From Defluviitaleaceae bacterium (GTDB taxonomy: Bacteria > Bacillota_A > Clostridia > Lachnospirales > WQUN01), in NCBI GenBank assembly GCA_009779525.1, contig WREB01000083.1, positions 1 to 5,926 on the forward strand: a stretch of 5,926 nucleotides of DNA. The letters run 5' to 3'. The notes under the pieces were generated by a model that worked only from the letters and a program-made list of their open reading frames with translations, was not told the DNA's origin and did no database searches. Both the position numbers and the translations under genes were made by a program. This document shows positions 1 to 5,926 of this stretch, one piece after another. Each line of letters starts with the position of its first letter. The stretch's first letter is position 1.

Positions 1-107
1 AGACGTCGTTCGGGAAGCGGGCCGACGCCAAACGGAAATTGTTTAACGGAATGATCAAGACGGACTACTACCAATACCACGGGCCGAAGCCGCCGAGAGG
101 TTTATAA
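1..107 (+). CDS. possible 3' end of a convergent gene, product unknown (partial)
   Basis: From base 3 the plus strand has an open frame of 34 codons ending in TAA at 105-107. It has no start of its own that must be used and runs off the left edge. The other two plus frames stop at about 40-54, and the minus frames I checked across 50-107 carry stops. Third positions are mostly G or C, as in the neighbouring genes. The encoded tail is basic, then rich in Tyr, Pro and Gly (ending KTDYYQYHGPKPPRGL). I recognise no family. If real, it converges on the vanY-like gene with a 60-bp gap. The piece is short enough that chance openness is possible, so this is a weak call. Confidence 0.35.
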   Translation, partial: TSFGKRADAKRKLFNGMIKTDYYQYHGPKPPRGL

Positions 108-167
108 TAGCGAACGGGATCGTGACGGATTAATTCCAATGTTATACGGGAGTTTTGTAAAAATTAT
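108..167. other. 60-bp convergent intergenic gap, no clear terminator
   Basis: This AT-rich stretch separates the possible plus-strand gene tail from the stop of the vanY-like gene. I looked for a bidirectional terminator. On the minus strand there is a run of five T just after the vanY-like stop, but no stable GC-rich stem precedes it. The inverted matches I found (for example GGA-ttaat-TCC) have only three base pairs. Any termination here would have to be Rho-dependent or lie outside the window. Confidence 0.4.
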
Positions 168-998
168 TTATACCGCGTCCGGATCGCGCGCCGGGTAGCG
201 CTTGGTAACGATAAACCCCGACCCAAATCCGCTCCGGTCGGCCGATACGTCTATGATGTCGGCCTCCCCTGACAAGACAAGCTCCCTCATATGGTCGACC
301 TTATAATAAAACGTCTCGCCCTCCCAAAAACCGTAACCCTTCTTGTTTTCGAGATAATCGATGTATTCTTCCAAGCACATGTCGTTTTCCTTCATGAAGG
401 ACGAATGCGGCAAACCGACGTAGCGGAGATGCCACGGTTCGTAAATGATCCCGGTAATTTCCGTTTTATTTTCGGGGTACCTGACGACGAAGCCGTACTT
501 GTGGCAGTTTTCGCGTATCCATTGGCCCGCGGGCGTTTCGGCGAACTGGCGGTTTAACGAACCGTTCACCGTCACGTCAATTGCTAAACCCGTTTGGTGT
601 TCGCTCGCCCCGGGCGGAGCGACCGCCGTCGCGGCAAGCGCCGCGGACGTTTCGTCGTCGAAGCCTTGTGCTTTATATTTCGCCTTCTGGTTGTTAAACA
701 GCAGCGTTTGGTGCGAATAAGTCCGATACGCGCTTTGGATGCGCAAATTATTTATCTGGTCGCCGAGAAGCCCCGCCTGCATCGCCCTGTACGCCTCGGC
801 GGCGCGCGGATGCAGCCTGTAGCCTTCGACTTCGGCGAATTTGGAAGGAGCGTATGACGACGAAACCGGATTGGCGGCGCCGACCAGCATGACGAAATCC
901 GTTCCGACGCGCGGCATAGAAGCGCCCGACGCATGCGCCGCGCAAGGCATTGCCGCCATTATCAAGAGAAAAAAAAAGGCCTTCCTGATATTGGTCAT
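168..998 (-). CDS. secreted VanY-type D-alanyl-D-alanine carboxypeptidase (peptidase M15B)
   Basis: This 276-residue zinc peptidase is predicted to trim the terminal D-Ala from peptidoglycan stem peptides outside the membrane. Residues 1-24 form a Sec signal peptide: a short basic N-terminus, a hydrophobic core (AFFFLLIMAAM) and an AHA-S cleavage site. Cys19 is preceded by AMP, so it is not a lipobox. The M15B signature is complete: SAYR at 89-92, SEHQTGLAID at 132-141 giving zinc ligands His134 and Asp141, and EPWHLRYVG at 187-195 giving catalytic Glu187 and ligand His190. About 80 residues follow the last motif, with a Tyr/Phe-rich segment (GETFYYKV), so there is a C-terminal extension of unknown role. 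The ATG is preceded by AAGGA at 1010-1006 with 7-nt spacing, overlapping the stop of the upstream proC-like gene 10 bp away. It is the last gene of the operon. Without vanA/vanB-type genes nearby, ordinary wall remodelling is more likely than vancomycin resistance. The family call is secure; the exact substrate (D,D- or L,D-) is not. Confidence 0.92.
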   Translation of the reverse strand: MTNIRKAFFFLLIMAAMPCAAHASGASMPRVGTDFVMLVGAANPVSSSYAPSKFAEVEGYRLHPRAAEAYRAMQAGLLGDQINNLRIQSAYRTYSHQTLLFNNQKAKYKAQGFDDETSAALAATAVAPPGASEHQTGLAIDVTVNGSLNRQFAETPAGQWIRENCHKYGFVVRYPENKTEITGIIYEPWHLRYVGLPHSSFMKENDMCLEEYIDYLENKKGYGFWEGETFYYKVDHMRELVLSGEADIIDVSADRSGFGSGFIVTKRYPARDPDAV

Positions 999-1008
999 AA
1001 AAATTTCC

Positions 1009-1812
1009 TTAGCTTAACGCCAGCTCGCGGCCGCGCTTCGCGCTTTCGCATACGCCTTCGCCGATCGATTTCGCAATCCCGCATGAGTTAAAATACTCGA
1101 TTCCCTTCGCGGTCAGCCCTCCGGGCGAGCACACCCTGGCAAGCTGCTCCGCTGGCCCGAGGTTTGATTCAAGCAGAATCTTGCCCGCGCCGGCGAAGGA
1201 AGCCGCCGCCATCTTTACCGCCAAACCGTAGTCGACGCCGCCTTCGGCGCACGCCGAAGCCACCGCGTCGATAAGGTAGAACGCGTAGCCGGGCGCGCAG
1301 CCGTTCGCGGGGATTATTTCCGTAAGCCGCGCTTCATCCACCGCGGCCACCTGCCCGAAGCGCCCGAGTACTTCAAGAAACGCTTGCCATAATTTGTCGG
1401 GGACGTTTTCGGTGCGCGAGGCGGCGCAGGCCCCAAACCCTACCGAAATGGTCAGGTTGGGCACGAGGTTTATCACTCGGACGCCTTCACCTAAAAATTT
1501 TCTTATATATGACGAACCCATCCCTGAAACGATGCTGATTATGACCGGCGGAACGCAGCCGCAGCCCGAAAGGCCTGACAGGGCTCCGTCCGCGTTTTGC
1601 GGAAGGACCGCGAGAAGCAAGTAACGGCAGCCCTCGTACACCGCGCGGCCGTTGGAAGCGACGCCATACCCCAGGCGCGATGCTTCTTTCATGCGGGAAT
1701 CGCTGACGTCGTAGACGAGCGCGTCGTCCGGCGCGATCACGCCGAAATCCGCGGCGCCGCTCAACATGGTTTGCGCCATGTGCCCGAAGCCTATGACGCC
1801 CAGCTTACGCAC
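1009..1812 (-). CDS. pyrroline-5-carboxylate reductase (ProC) family protein, divergent
   Basis: This 267-residue protein has the usual ProC length and two-domain plan. ProC reduces 1-pyrroline-5-carboxylate to L-proline with NAD(P)H in the cytoplasm. The N-terminal Rossmann domain starts at once with VIGFGHMAQ (6-14, the GxGxM dinucleotide motif). The C-terminal helical dimerization domain covers about 162-267 and holds SPGGLTAKG (229-237), equivalent to the SPGGTT/SPGGAT substrate loop. Several conserved positions differ: LAVLPQ (67-72) instead of AVKPQ, VPNLT (117-121) instead of MPNTP, and NGCAPGYAF (170-178) instead of SGSGPAYAF. The fold is clear but proline synthesis is not assured; it may be a paralogue with a changed substrate. 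The start is GTG, chosen because it puts the Rossmann motif at the normal distance from the N-terminus. Possible ribosome sites are GAAAGG at 1830-1825 (12 nt away) and an AAAGG too close to the start. It lies 4 bp after the kinase stop, so translational coupling is likely. Confidence 0.85.
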   Translation of the reverse strand: MRKLGVIGFGHMAQTMLSGAADFGVIAPDDALVYDVSDSRMKEASRLGYGVASNGRAVYEGCRYLLLAVLPQNADGALSGLSGCGCVPPVIISIVSGMGSSYIRKFLGEGVRVINLVPNLTISVGFGACAASRTENVPDKLWQAFLEVLGRFGQVAAVDEARLTEIIPANGCAPGYAFYLIDAVASACAEGGVDYGLAVKMAAASFAGAGKILLESNLGPAEQLARVCSPGGLTAKGIEYFNSCGIAKSIGEGVCESAKRGRELALS

Positions 1813-1816
1813 GCCT

Positions 1817-4417
1817 TTAATTGACCTTTCGCAGCTTGCAAGTGAAATTGAAGACGGCGCCCTTGCCGAGCGAAGAATCGACCCAAATCCGCCCGTCCAT
1901 CATCTCCACGATTTTTTTGGAAAGCGCGAGCCCGATTCCGATGCCCCCGTGCTTGCGCGTCGCGCTCCCGTCGGCCTGCTCGAATATGGTGAAGAGGTTC
2001 CGCTGCTTTTCCTCCGGAATGCCTATGCCGTTGTCAGCGACGGTAAACATCAATGTGAACGTTTCGTCGCTCTCCTCCGTCTTCGCTACCTTGAGGTCCA
2101 CGCTCCCGTATTCGGGCGTGAACTTGACGGCGTTTGCGAGCAGGTTGACCAGGACCTTCTTTATCTGCCGCTCGTCCCCGAACGCCGAGGAGGGTATGGA
2201 CGGGTCGAGGTCCGACGTAAACTTTTGGTTTTTGGAAAGCGCGTTGTAGCGCGCCGTCTGCAGCGTCTCCCCGAAAAGCGAATCCATCCTGAACTTAGAG
2301 TCGGCGAGCTTTATGTTCCCGTATTCCATACCGGTGACGTCCAGGATATCGTTTATCAGCTTCAGCAGGTGCTGCGTCGCCATGTCTATCTTGCTGAACT
2401 TTTCGGCGACGCCGTCGGGAATGTCCTTGAGCTTTAGGACCTGTATCATCCCGATAATCGTGTTCATCGGGGTTCGCATCTCGTGGCTCATGCGCGATAA
2501 AAACTCGCTTTTCGCGCGGCTCGAGTGCTCGGCGATTTCCTTGGCCTCGATCAGGTCGTTTTCGAGCTCGCGTATCTTCGTCATGTCGCTTGAGATCACG
2601 CTGAAGCTGTTGTTTCCGGTCGGGACGATCGAAAGCATCAGCACGTGCCTGACCCCGTCCTTGCGCTTTATCGCCGTCTCGATCACGACCTGCTCGCCGC
2701 GCAGGGCGTCGGGTATGTGCTTTTCCTTAATTTCCTTAAATATCTGCTCCCCGAAAACGAAGCCCAGCCCGCCCTCTTGTATCTCGTCCTTAGTGTACCC
2801 CGTGATCCTGTAGGCCGCCGGGTTCACGTATTCGACGGAGGCGTCGGACGAAAGGTAGAAAATCGGGTTCGGCGAATTTTCGACGATCGAAAACTGCCGC
2901 TCCATCGCGTCCCGCTCGTAGACGCTCGCGAGCACGTTTGAGACGAGCGAGGCGAGGTTTATGTCGCTTCCGCTCCAGCTGCTTGTTTCGTCGTCCCTCG
3001 AAAAATCCAGCAGCGCCCCGAGCTTTCCCTTCACGAACACGGGAACGATGACGAAATTTTGAAAACGGTTCCTGTTCTTGCCGATCGCGTTTTTGACCGA
3101 GACGTCGTCCGAATGCAGGCAAACGTCGTTGCCGCTCGCCTTGCGAGCCTCGATCATCCCGATGATCGTCATGGCGTCGGCCTCGAATTCGGCGCCGATC
3201 CGCGAATCCACGAAAAGGTCTGATTTAATCCATTCGCTCCTGCATACGATCGGTTTGTTGGCGTCGTCGATCCGGTACAAGAGGATTTGCGCTATGTCCA
3301 TAAACTCGCCGACCATTTGGAGCGTTTCGGCGAAAAGCGATTCCGCGTAGGCGTTGTTTAAAAACGTGTTGGAAATTTTCGTCATTAGCGCCTGCTGCCT
3401 GAGCCTTCCGTCCAGCGCGCGCATGTTCGCCTTGTACTCCCGTAGGTCCCGCGTGTAGCCGGCGATCAGGTACCTGTCCTTGTGCCTTACCCGGACGAAC
3501 GAGACGTCGCAGGGCATCGGCTCGCCGTTTTGGCTGATGTGCATGAACTCGGTCCGAAACGAGCCCTCGGCGAACGTCTTGCGGAGGCATTCCTTTCCGT
3601 AGTCGAAGCTTCCGAGGCCGTTCGGCTGGTATTGCGGCGAAAGCTCCGTGAACAGGCGCAAGTTAAGCTCCCCGATCGAGCCGACGCCGAACAGGCTGAA
3701 GGCCTCGGGGTTGCAATTGACGATTTTCGAATCCTCGTCCCAGAGGGTGCAGCTGACCGGAGGCGAGTCGAAGATGAGGTGCGTGTATTCGTCCGCGCGT
3801 TTGATGTCGGCGATCGCCTTCTTTAATTCGCGGAGATCCTGCAGGTAGACTATCACGACGTTACGCTTCTTGTACGACGAGCGGTTAAGCGTCACCTCGC
3901 ACGGGAGCTGCTCGCCGTTTTGCTTGACGAAGACCCATTCGTAGCGCCCGCCGCTGCCTTCGAACGCGGCGTTTAAGTATTTGTTCCGCAACTCGAGCGA
4001 AAGCTCGCCGCCGGGCTGGCGCTCCGGCAAAAACGAAAGGAAGCCGCTTTTATAGTCCTCCTTCGTCTTGAGGCCGAAGAGGTCAAGCGCCGCCTGGTTG
4101 CAATCGATCACATTGTAATTGTCGTCGAGGAAATGAATGCCGAACGGGGACGAGTCAAGCATGATCTGCATCCGTTTCTCGGCCATGTTCCGTTCGGATA
4201 CGATGCGCGCGAGTATGACGCTGAGCAGGCCGGCCAGGACGGCGCCAAGCATTATCAAAAACGCGAGCAGCTCCGTCAGGCTGCTTTCGCGGTTGCTCGC
4301 GAGGAAAATGCAGGTGACGAAAATCATCAACCCGAACGCTACGAACACGAACAGCGTTTGGATGTAGGGAAGGCCGGTCGTCAGGACTTTGCGTAGTAGC
4401 TTTTTAACTGCCGCCAT
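1817..4417 (-). CDS. membrane-anchored PAS-PAS-GAF-PAS sensor histidine kinase
   Basis: This 866-residue protein is a class I sensor kinase. Two membrane helices (about 17-39 and 49-71) are joined by only about ten residues, so there is no extracytoplasmic sensor domain and no HAMP is apparent. Then come PAS1 (about 80-195), PAS2 (about 208-328), a GAF-like domain (about 345-500), PAS3 (about 503-615), a short helical linker, a HisKA domain with SHEMRTP (phospho-acceptor His645), and a HATPase_c domain. The ATPase part has the N box NLLANAVKF (758-766), the G1 box DNGIGIP (795-801), the F box IFEQ (811-814) and a G2 box GGIGIGLAL (824-832). All catalytic boxes look intact. It ends soon after HATPase_c with no receiver or HPt domain, so it needs a separate response regulator, which is not in the window. 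The input domains should sense something cytoplasmic or at the membrane; the ligand is unknown. ATG is preceded by GGGTGA at 4427-4422, and a dedicated promoter lies just upstream. It is the first gene of a probable operon with the proC-like and vanY-like genes. Confidence 0.95.
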   Translation of the reverse strand: MAAVKKLLRKVLTTGLPYIQTLFVFVAFGLMIFVTCIFLASNRESSLTELLAFLIMLGAVLAGLLSVILARIVSERNMAEKRMQIMLDSSPFGIHFLDDNYNVIDCNQAALDLFGLKTKEDYKSGFLSFLPERQPGGELSLELRNKYLNAAFEGSGGRYEWVFVKQNGEQLPCEVTLNRSSYKKRNVVIVYLQDLRELKKAIADIKRADEYTHLIFDSPPVSCTLWDEDSKIVNCNPEAFSLFGVGSIGELNLRLFTELSPQYQPNGLGSFDYGKECLRKTFAEGSFRTEFMHISQNGEPMPCDVSFVRVRHKDRYLIAGYTRDLREYKANMRALDGRLRQQALMTKISNTFLNNAYAESLFAETLQMVGEFMDIAQILLYRIDDANKPIVCRSEWIKSDLFVDSRIGAEFEADAMTIIGMIEARKASGNDVCLHSDDVSVKNAIGKNRNRFQNFVIVPVFVKGKLGALLDFSRDDETSSWSGSDINLASLVSNVLASVYERDAMERQFSIVENSPNPIFYLSSDASVEYVNPAAYRITGYTKDEIQEGGLGFVFGEQIFKEIKEKHIPDALRGEQVVIETAIKRKDGVRHVLMLSIVPTGNNSFSVISSDMTKIRELENDLIEAKEIAEHSSRAKSEFLSRMSHEMRTPMNTIIGMIQVLKLKDIPDGVAEKFSKIDMATQHLLKLINDILDVTGMEYGNIKLADSKFRMDSLFGETLQTARYNALSKNQKFTSDLDPSIPSSAFGDERQIKKVLVNLLANAVKFTPEYGSVDLKVAKTEESDETFTLMFTVADNGIGIPEEKQRNLFTIFEQADGSATRKHGGIGIGLALSKKIVEMMDGRIWVDSSLGKGAVFNFTCKLRKVN

Positions 4418-4421
4418 TGCG

Positions 4422-4427
4422 TCACCC
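4422..4427 (-). promoter_or_regulatory. ribosome binding site of the sensor kinase
   Basis: On the minus strand GGGTGA lies 4 nt before the ATG at 4417. GGTGA pairs with the GGTGA part of the extended AGGAGGTGATC Shine-Dalgarno consensus. This supports the ATG as the start, and the first membrane helix then begins at about residue 17. Confidence 0.6.
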
Positions 4428-4456
4428 GGTCGAATGGTTTCAGGTACGGATTGTTC

Positions 4457-4465
4457 ATTATACCA
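4457..4465 (-). promoter_or_regulatory. extended -10 promoter for the kinase-proC-vanY operon
   Basis: Read on the minus strand, the bases are TGG followed by TATAAT, a perfect -10 hexamer (4462-4457) with the TGn extension (4465-4463). The expected transcription start is near 4450, leaving a leader of roughly 33 nt before the kinase ATG. No good TTGACA -35 lies 16-18 bp upstream (the region reads GATGGT or similar), which fits an extended -10 promoter that does not need one. It sits in the 85-bp spacer after the Tet(M)-like gene, so the three downstream genes can be transcribed independently of that gene. I see no operator repeat around it. Confidence 0.7.
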
Positions 4466-4502
4466 TATGTTATTAAATTACCATCCCCGCTTCGAACGAT
4501 TA

Positions 4503-5926
4503 TTAACCGATCGCGCGCCTTACATGCAAAATATATTTCGCGCGATCAAGCGGGCTTATTCCCCTGTACTGGCATTTCGCTTCAAAACCTTCGGGGCACC
4601 TTTCGTAATGGCTGTACCAGGCGTCCAGGACCGCGCGGCCCGACGTTATGGTCGCGAGCCTTCGCGGGAAGTCCATCGAGTTCGCGAGCGGATAGAAGCC
4701 GCGCACGGTGAAGGTTCCGTCGACAATCTGCGTCTCGTCGTAGCTTCCGCGTATCGCGGTTATTTCGCCGAGCAGCTTGGAGGCGAACGCTTCCGGGGCG
4801 GAAAGCGAAAATTTCATGTAGGGCTCGAGCAGGTGCGTCCCCGTAGACGCCAGCCCGTTCATTAGCGCCATCGGAGTCGCCACGATGAAGTCGAGCGGGT
4901 GCGTGTGGTAGACGTGCGAATTTCCGCCTACAAGCGTTATCTTCGCGTCGGTTACCTCCCAGCCCAAAGGCCCCTGCCTCAGCGCGTTCGGAATCGCCTG
5001 CGCGATCTGCGCCTGGTATCTCGGCAGCAGTTCGTCCGGCCCGATCGCGCTTTCGTATTTTATTCCGGATCCTGTGGGCAGCGGCTCTATCTTTAGCCGG
5101 ATTATCGCCCAGCAAGGTTTCGGCATCGTGTACGCCTCGTACCCTTCGCCCGCCGCGACCGGGGTTTCCTTATAAATGACGGTCGGCTCGGCGAAACGAA
5201 CCTCAAGCCCGAAGCGCGTCCAAAACATGCTCTCGAGCACTTCCATTTGCATCTTTCCGGTCACCGAAAGCGTCAGCTCGCGCTGTTCGGGCTCCCACCG
5301 CATGTTCAAAAGCGGATCCTCCGCGCAAAGCTCCCTCGTCGAATCGATCAGTCGGGCGAAATCGCCGTTTTTTGCTTCGATGCGGCAGTTGATAAGCGGG
5401 CGCGCCATTTTCAGCGCGTTTTGGAAATCCGCGGTCCGCCCGATCGAATCCCCAATTTTTAGTTCCGGCACCCCGCAAAGGACTCCGATGTCCCCGCATG
5501 CAAGCGATCTCGCGTCGACGAGATTTACGCCCTCGTATCTTTTCAGCTGCGCGATCTTTACGCCCGGCCTGATTTCGTCGCGGACGGCCAAGCGCCCCCC
5601 GAACATCCTGACATGGGCGAGTTTTCCGAGCGTCGGGTGGAATTCGACGCGGTAGACAAACGCGGACGGTTCCGCGCCGTCGCGGCCTTCCGAAGGCTTC
5701 ATTATTTGCGAAGCATGCCTGAGAAATTTTTTCGCGCATTCGTCGTCAAACGCGCAGCCCGCGATAAGCGGAAATATTTTGCGCCCCGCGTACTGTTCCT
5801 TGAGCGCTCCGTTGATTTCCTCGGCGGAAAACGCTTCGCGCGGTTGAAGATTAGAATCGAGCGCGTCGAGGCATTTTTCCATTATCGTAAGGTCGTTTTC
5901 GGCAAGGGCATCGATTACGGCCTCCG
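4503..5926 (-). CDS. Tet(M)-like ribosomal-protection translation GTPase (partial, N-terminus missing)
   Basis: This is a member of the EF-G/Tet(M) GTPase group, which binds the 70S ribosome; known resistance members expel tetracycline. The frame is open to the right edge: 14 sense codons precede the Met codon at 5882, so that Met is internal. About 473 residues are seen, against about 640 for Tet(M); the P-loop and switch regions are outside. Numbering from the Met at 5882: end of the G domain to about 65, beta-barrel domain II about 72-152, domain III about 160-235 with LSVTGKMQMEVLE (204-216), then the EPTVIYKETP junction (232-241). Domain IV contains PLPTGSGIKYES (267-278) and GWEVTDAKI (307-315), domain V starts near LLEPYMKFSLSAPEA (351-365), and the C-terminal helix follows SPLDRAKY (443-450). 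This order and the C-terminal helix match Tet(M) rather than ordinary EF-G. The domain IV tip reads GGNSHVYHTHPLDF, unlike the Tet(M) tip YYSPVSTPADF. I recall similar tips in chromosomal Clostridia homologues, so drug resistance should not be assumed. Confidence 0.88.
   Translation of the reverse strand, partial: EAVIDALAENDLTIMEKCLDALDSNLQPREAFSAEEINGALKEQYAGRKIFPLIAGCAFDDECAKKFLRHASQIMKPSEGRDGAEPSAFVYRVEFHPTLGKLAHVRMFGGRLAVRDEIRPGVKIAQLKRYEGVNLVDARSLACGDIGVLCGVPELKIGDSIGRTADFQNALKMARPLINCRIEAKNGDFARLIDSTRELCAEDPLLNMRWEPEQRELTLSVTGKMQMEVLESMFWTRFGLEVRFAEPTVIYKETPVAAGEGYEAYTMPKPCWAIIRLKIEPLPTGSGIKYESAIGPDELLPRYQAQIAQAIPNALRQGPLGWEVTDAKITLVGGNSHVYHTHPLDFIVATPMALMNGLASTGTHLLEPYMKFSLSAPEAFASKLLGEITAIRGSYDETQIVDGTFTVRGFYPLANSMDFPRRLATITSGRAVLDAWYSHYERCPEGFEAKCQYRGISPLDRAKYILHVRRAIG
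4509..4547. repeat. 9-bp perfect inverted repeat at the 3' end of the Tet(M)-like gene
   Basis: GATCGCGCG at 4509-4517 and its exact reverse complement CGCGCGATC at 4539-4547 flank a 21-base AT-richer loop. The repeat lies inside the last codons of the Tet(M)-like gene (from Asp-Arg-Ala to Arg-Ala-Ile), just before its TAA. The GC-rich arms could form an RNA hairpin, but no T run follows on the minus strand, so an intrinsic terminator is unlikely. It may simply reflect the Arg-Ala codons of the conserved C-terminal helix. Confidence 0.4.

Noticed and set aside
168..998. Vancomycin-resistance cluster (VanY with a VanS-like kinase)
   Set aside because: No vanH, vanA/B ligase, vanX or vanR is present. 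The kinase is a multi-PAS/GAF protein unlike VanS, and VanY-type peptidases are common wall enzymes.
927..998. Lipoprotein signal in the vanY-like protein
   Set aside because: The only Cys in the signal region (Cys19) is preceded by AMP, which does not fit the L-[AS]-[GA]-C lipobox. A Sec signal with an AHA-S cleavage site fits better.
1766..2437. A 223-residue plus-strand open frame
   Set aside because: It lies wholly opposite the conserved kinase and proC-like coding regions, has no recognisable domain or ribosome site, and is a by-product of the GC-biased codons on the other strand.
2313..2813. A 166-residue plus-strand open frame
   Set aside because: It is antisense to the HisKA and PAS3 regions of the kinase. 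The minus-strand frame carries intact HEMRTP and PAS motifs, so this one is a shadow.
4509..4547. Intrinsic terminator for the Tet(M)-like gene
   Set aside because: The 9-bp stem has a 21-base loop, lies within the coding sequence before the stop, and is not followed by a T run on the minus strand.
1..5926. CRISPR arrays, tRNA or rRNA genes, insertion sequences
   Set aside because: No regularly spaced repeats, cloverleaf-like sequences, transposase motifs or terminal inverted repeats were seen; nearly all bases are coding.

Overview
The window is about 5.9 kb of moderately GC-rich bacterial chromosome. Four protein genes lie head to tail on the minus strand, so the transcriptional order runs from the right edge to the left. 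The chromosomal-type Tet(M)-like GTPase, the PAS/GAF/HisKA kinase style, the exported VanY-type peptidase and the purine-rich Shine-Dalgarno sequences together suggest a Bacillota (Clostridia-like) organism, possibly an uncultured gut lineage. That placement is inference; there is no rRNA or other marker gene here.

Layout in transcriptional order. (1) 5926-4503: a ribosomal-protection-type translation GTPase (Tet(M)/EF-G superfamily). Its N-terminal GTP-binding domain lies beyond the right edge. Domains II to V and the C-terminal helix are visible. (2) 4502-4418: an 85-bp spacer with a strong extended -10 promoter (TGg-TATAAT) and a Shine-Dalgarno sequence for the next gene. (3) 4417-1817: an 866-residue membrane-anchored sensor histidine kinase (2 TM, PAS, PAS, GAF, PAS, HisKA, HATPase_c). 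No response regulator is present in the window. (4) 1812-1009: a pyrroline-5-carboxylate reductase (ProC) family protein with a GTG start and several departures from the usual active-site motifs. (5) 998-168: a secreted VanY-type (M15B) D-alanyl-D-alanine carboxypeptidase with a complete zinc site. (6) 1-107, plus strand: an open frame ending in a stop, possibly the tail of a convergent gene. No clear terminator is visible between it and the peptidase gene.

The kinase, proC-like and vanY-like genes are separated by only 4 and 10 bp. They almost certainly form one transcript from the promoter in the 85-bp spacer, so a signalling protein, a redox enzyme of proline-type metabolism and a cell-wall peptidase are made together. 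Nothing in the window proves a functional link. The points most worth following are this operon, the unusual ProC motifs, and whether the Tet(M)-like protein, whose domain IV tip differs from Tet(M), is a housekeeping ribosome factor rather than a resistance protein. I see no mobile element, CRISPR array, tRNA or rRNA.
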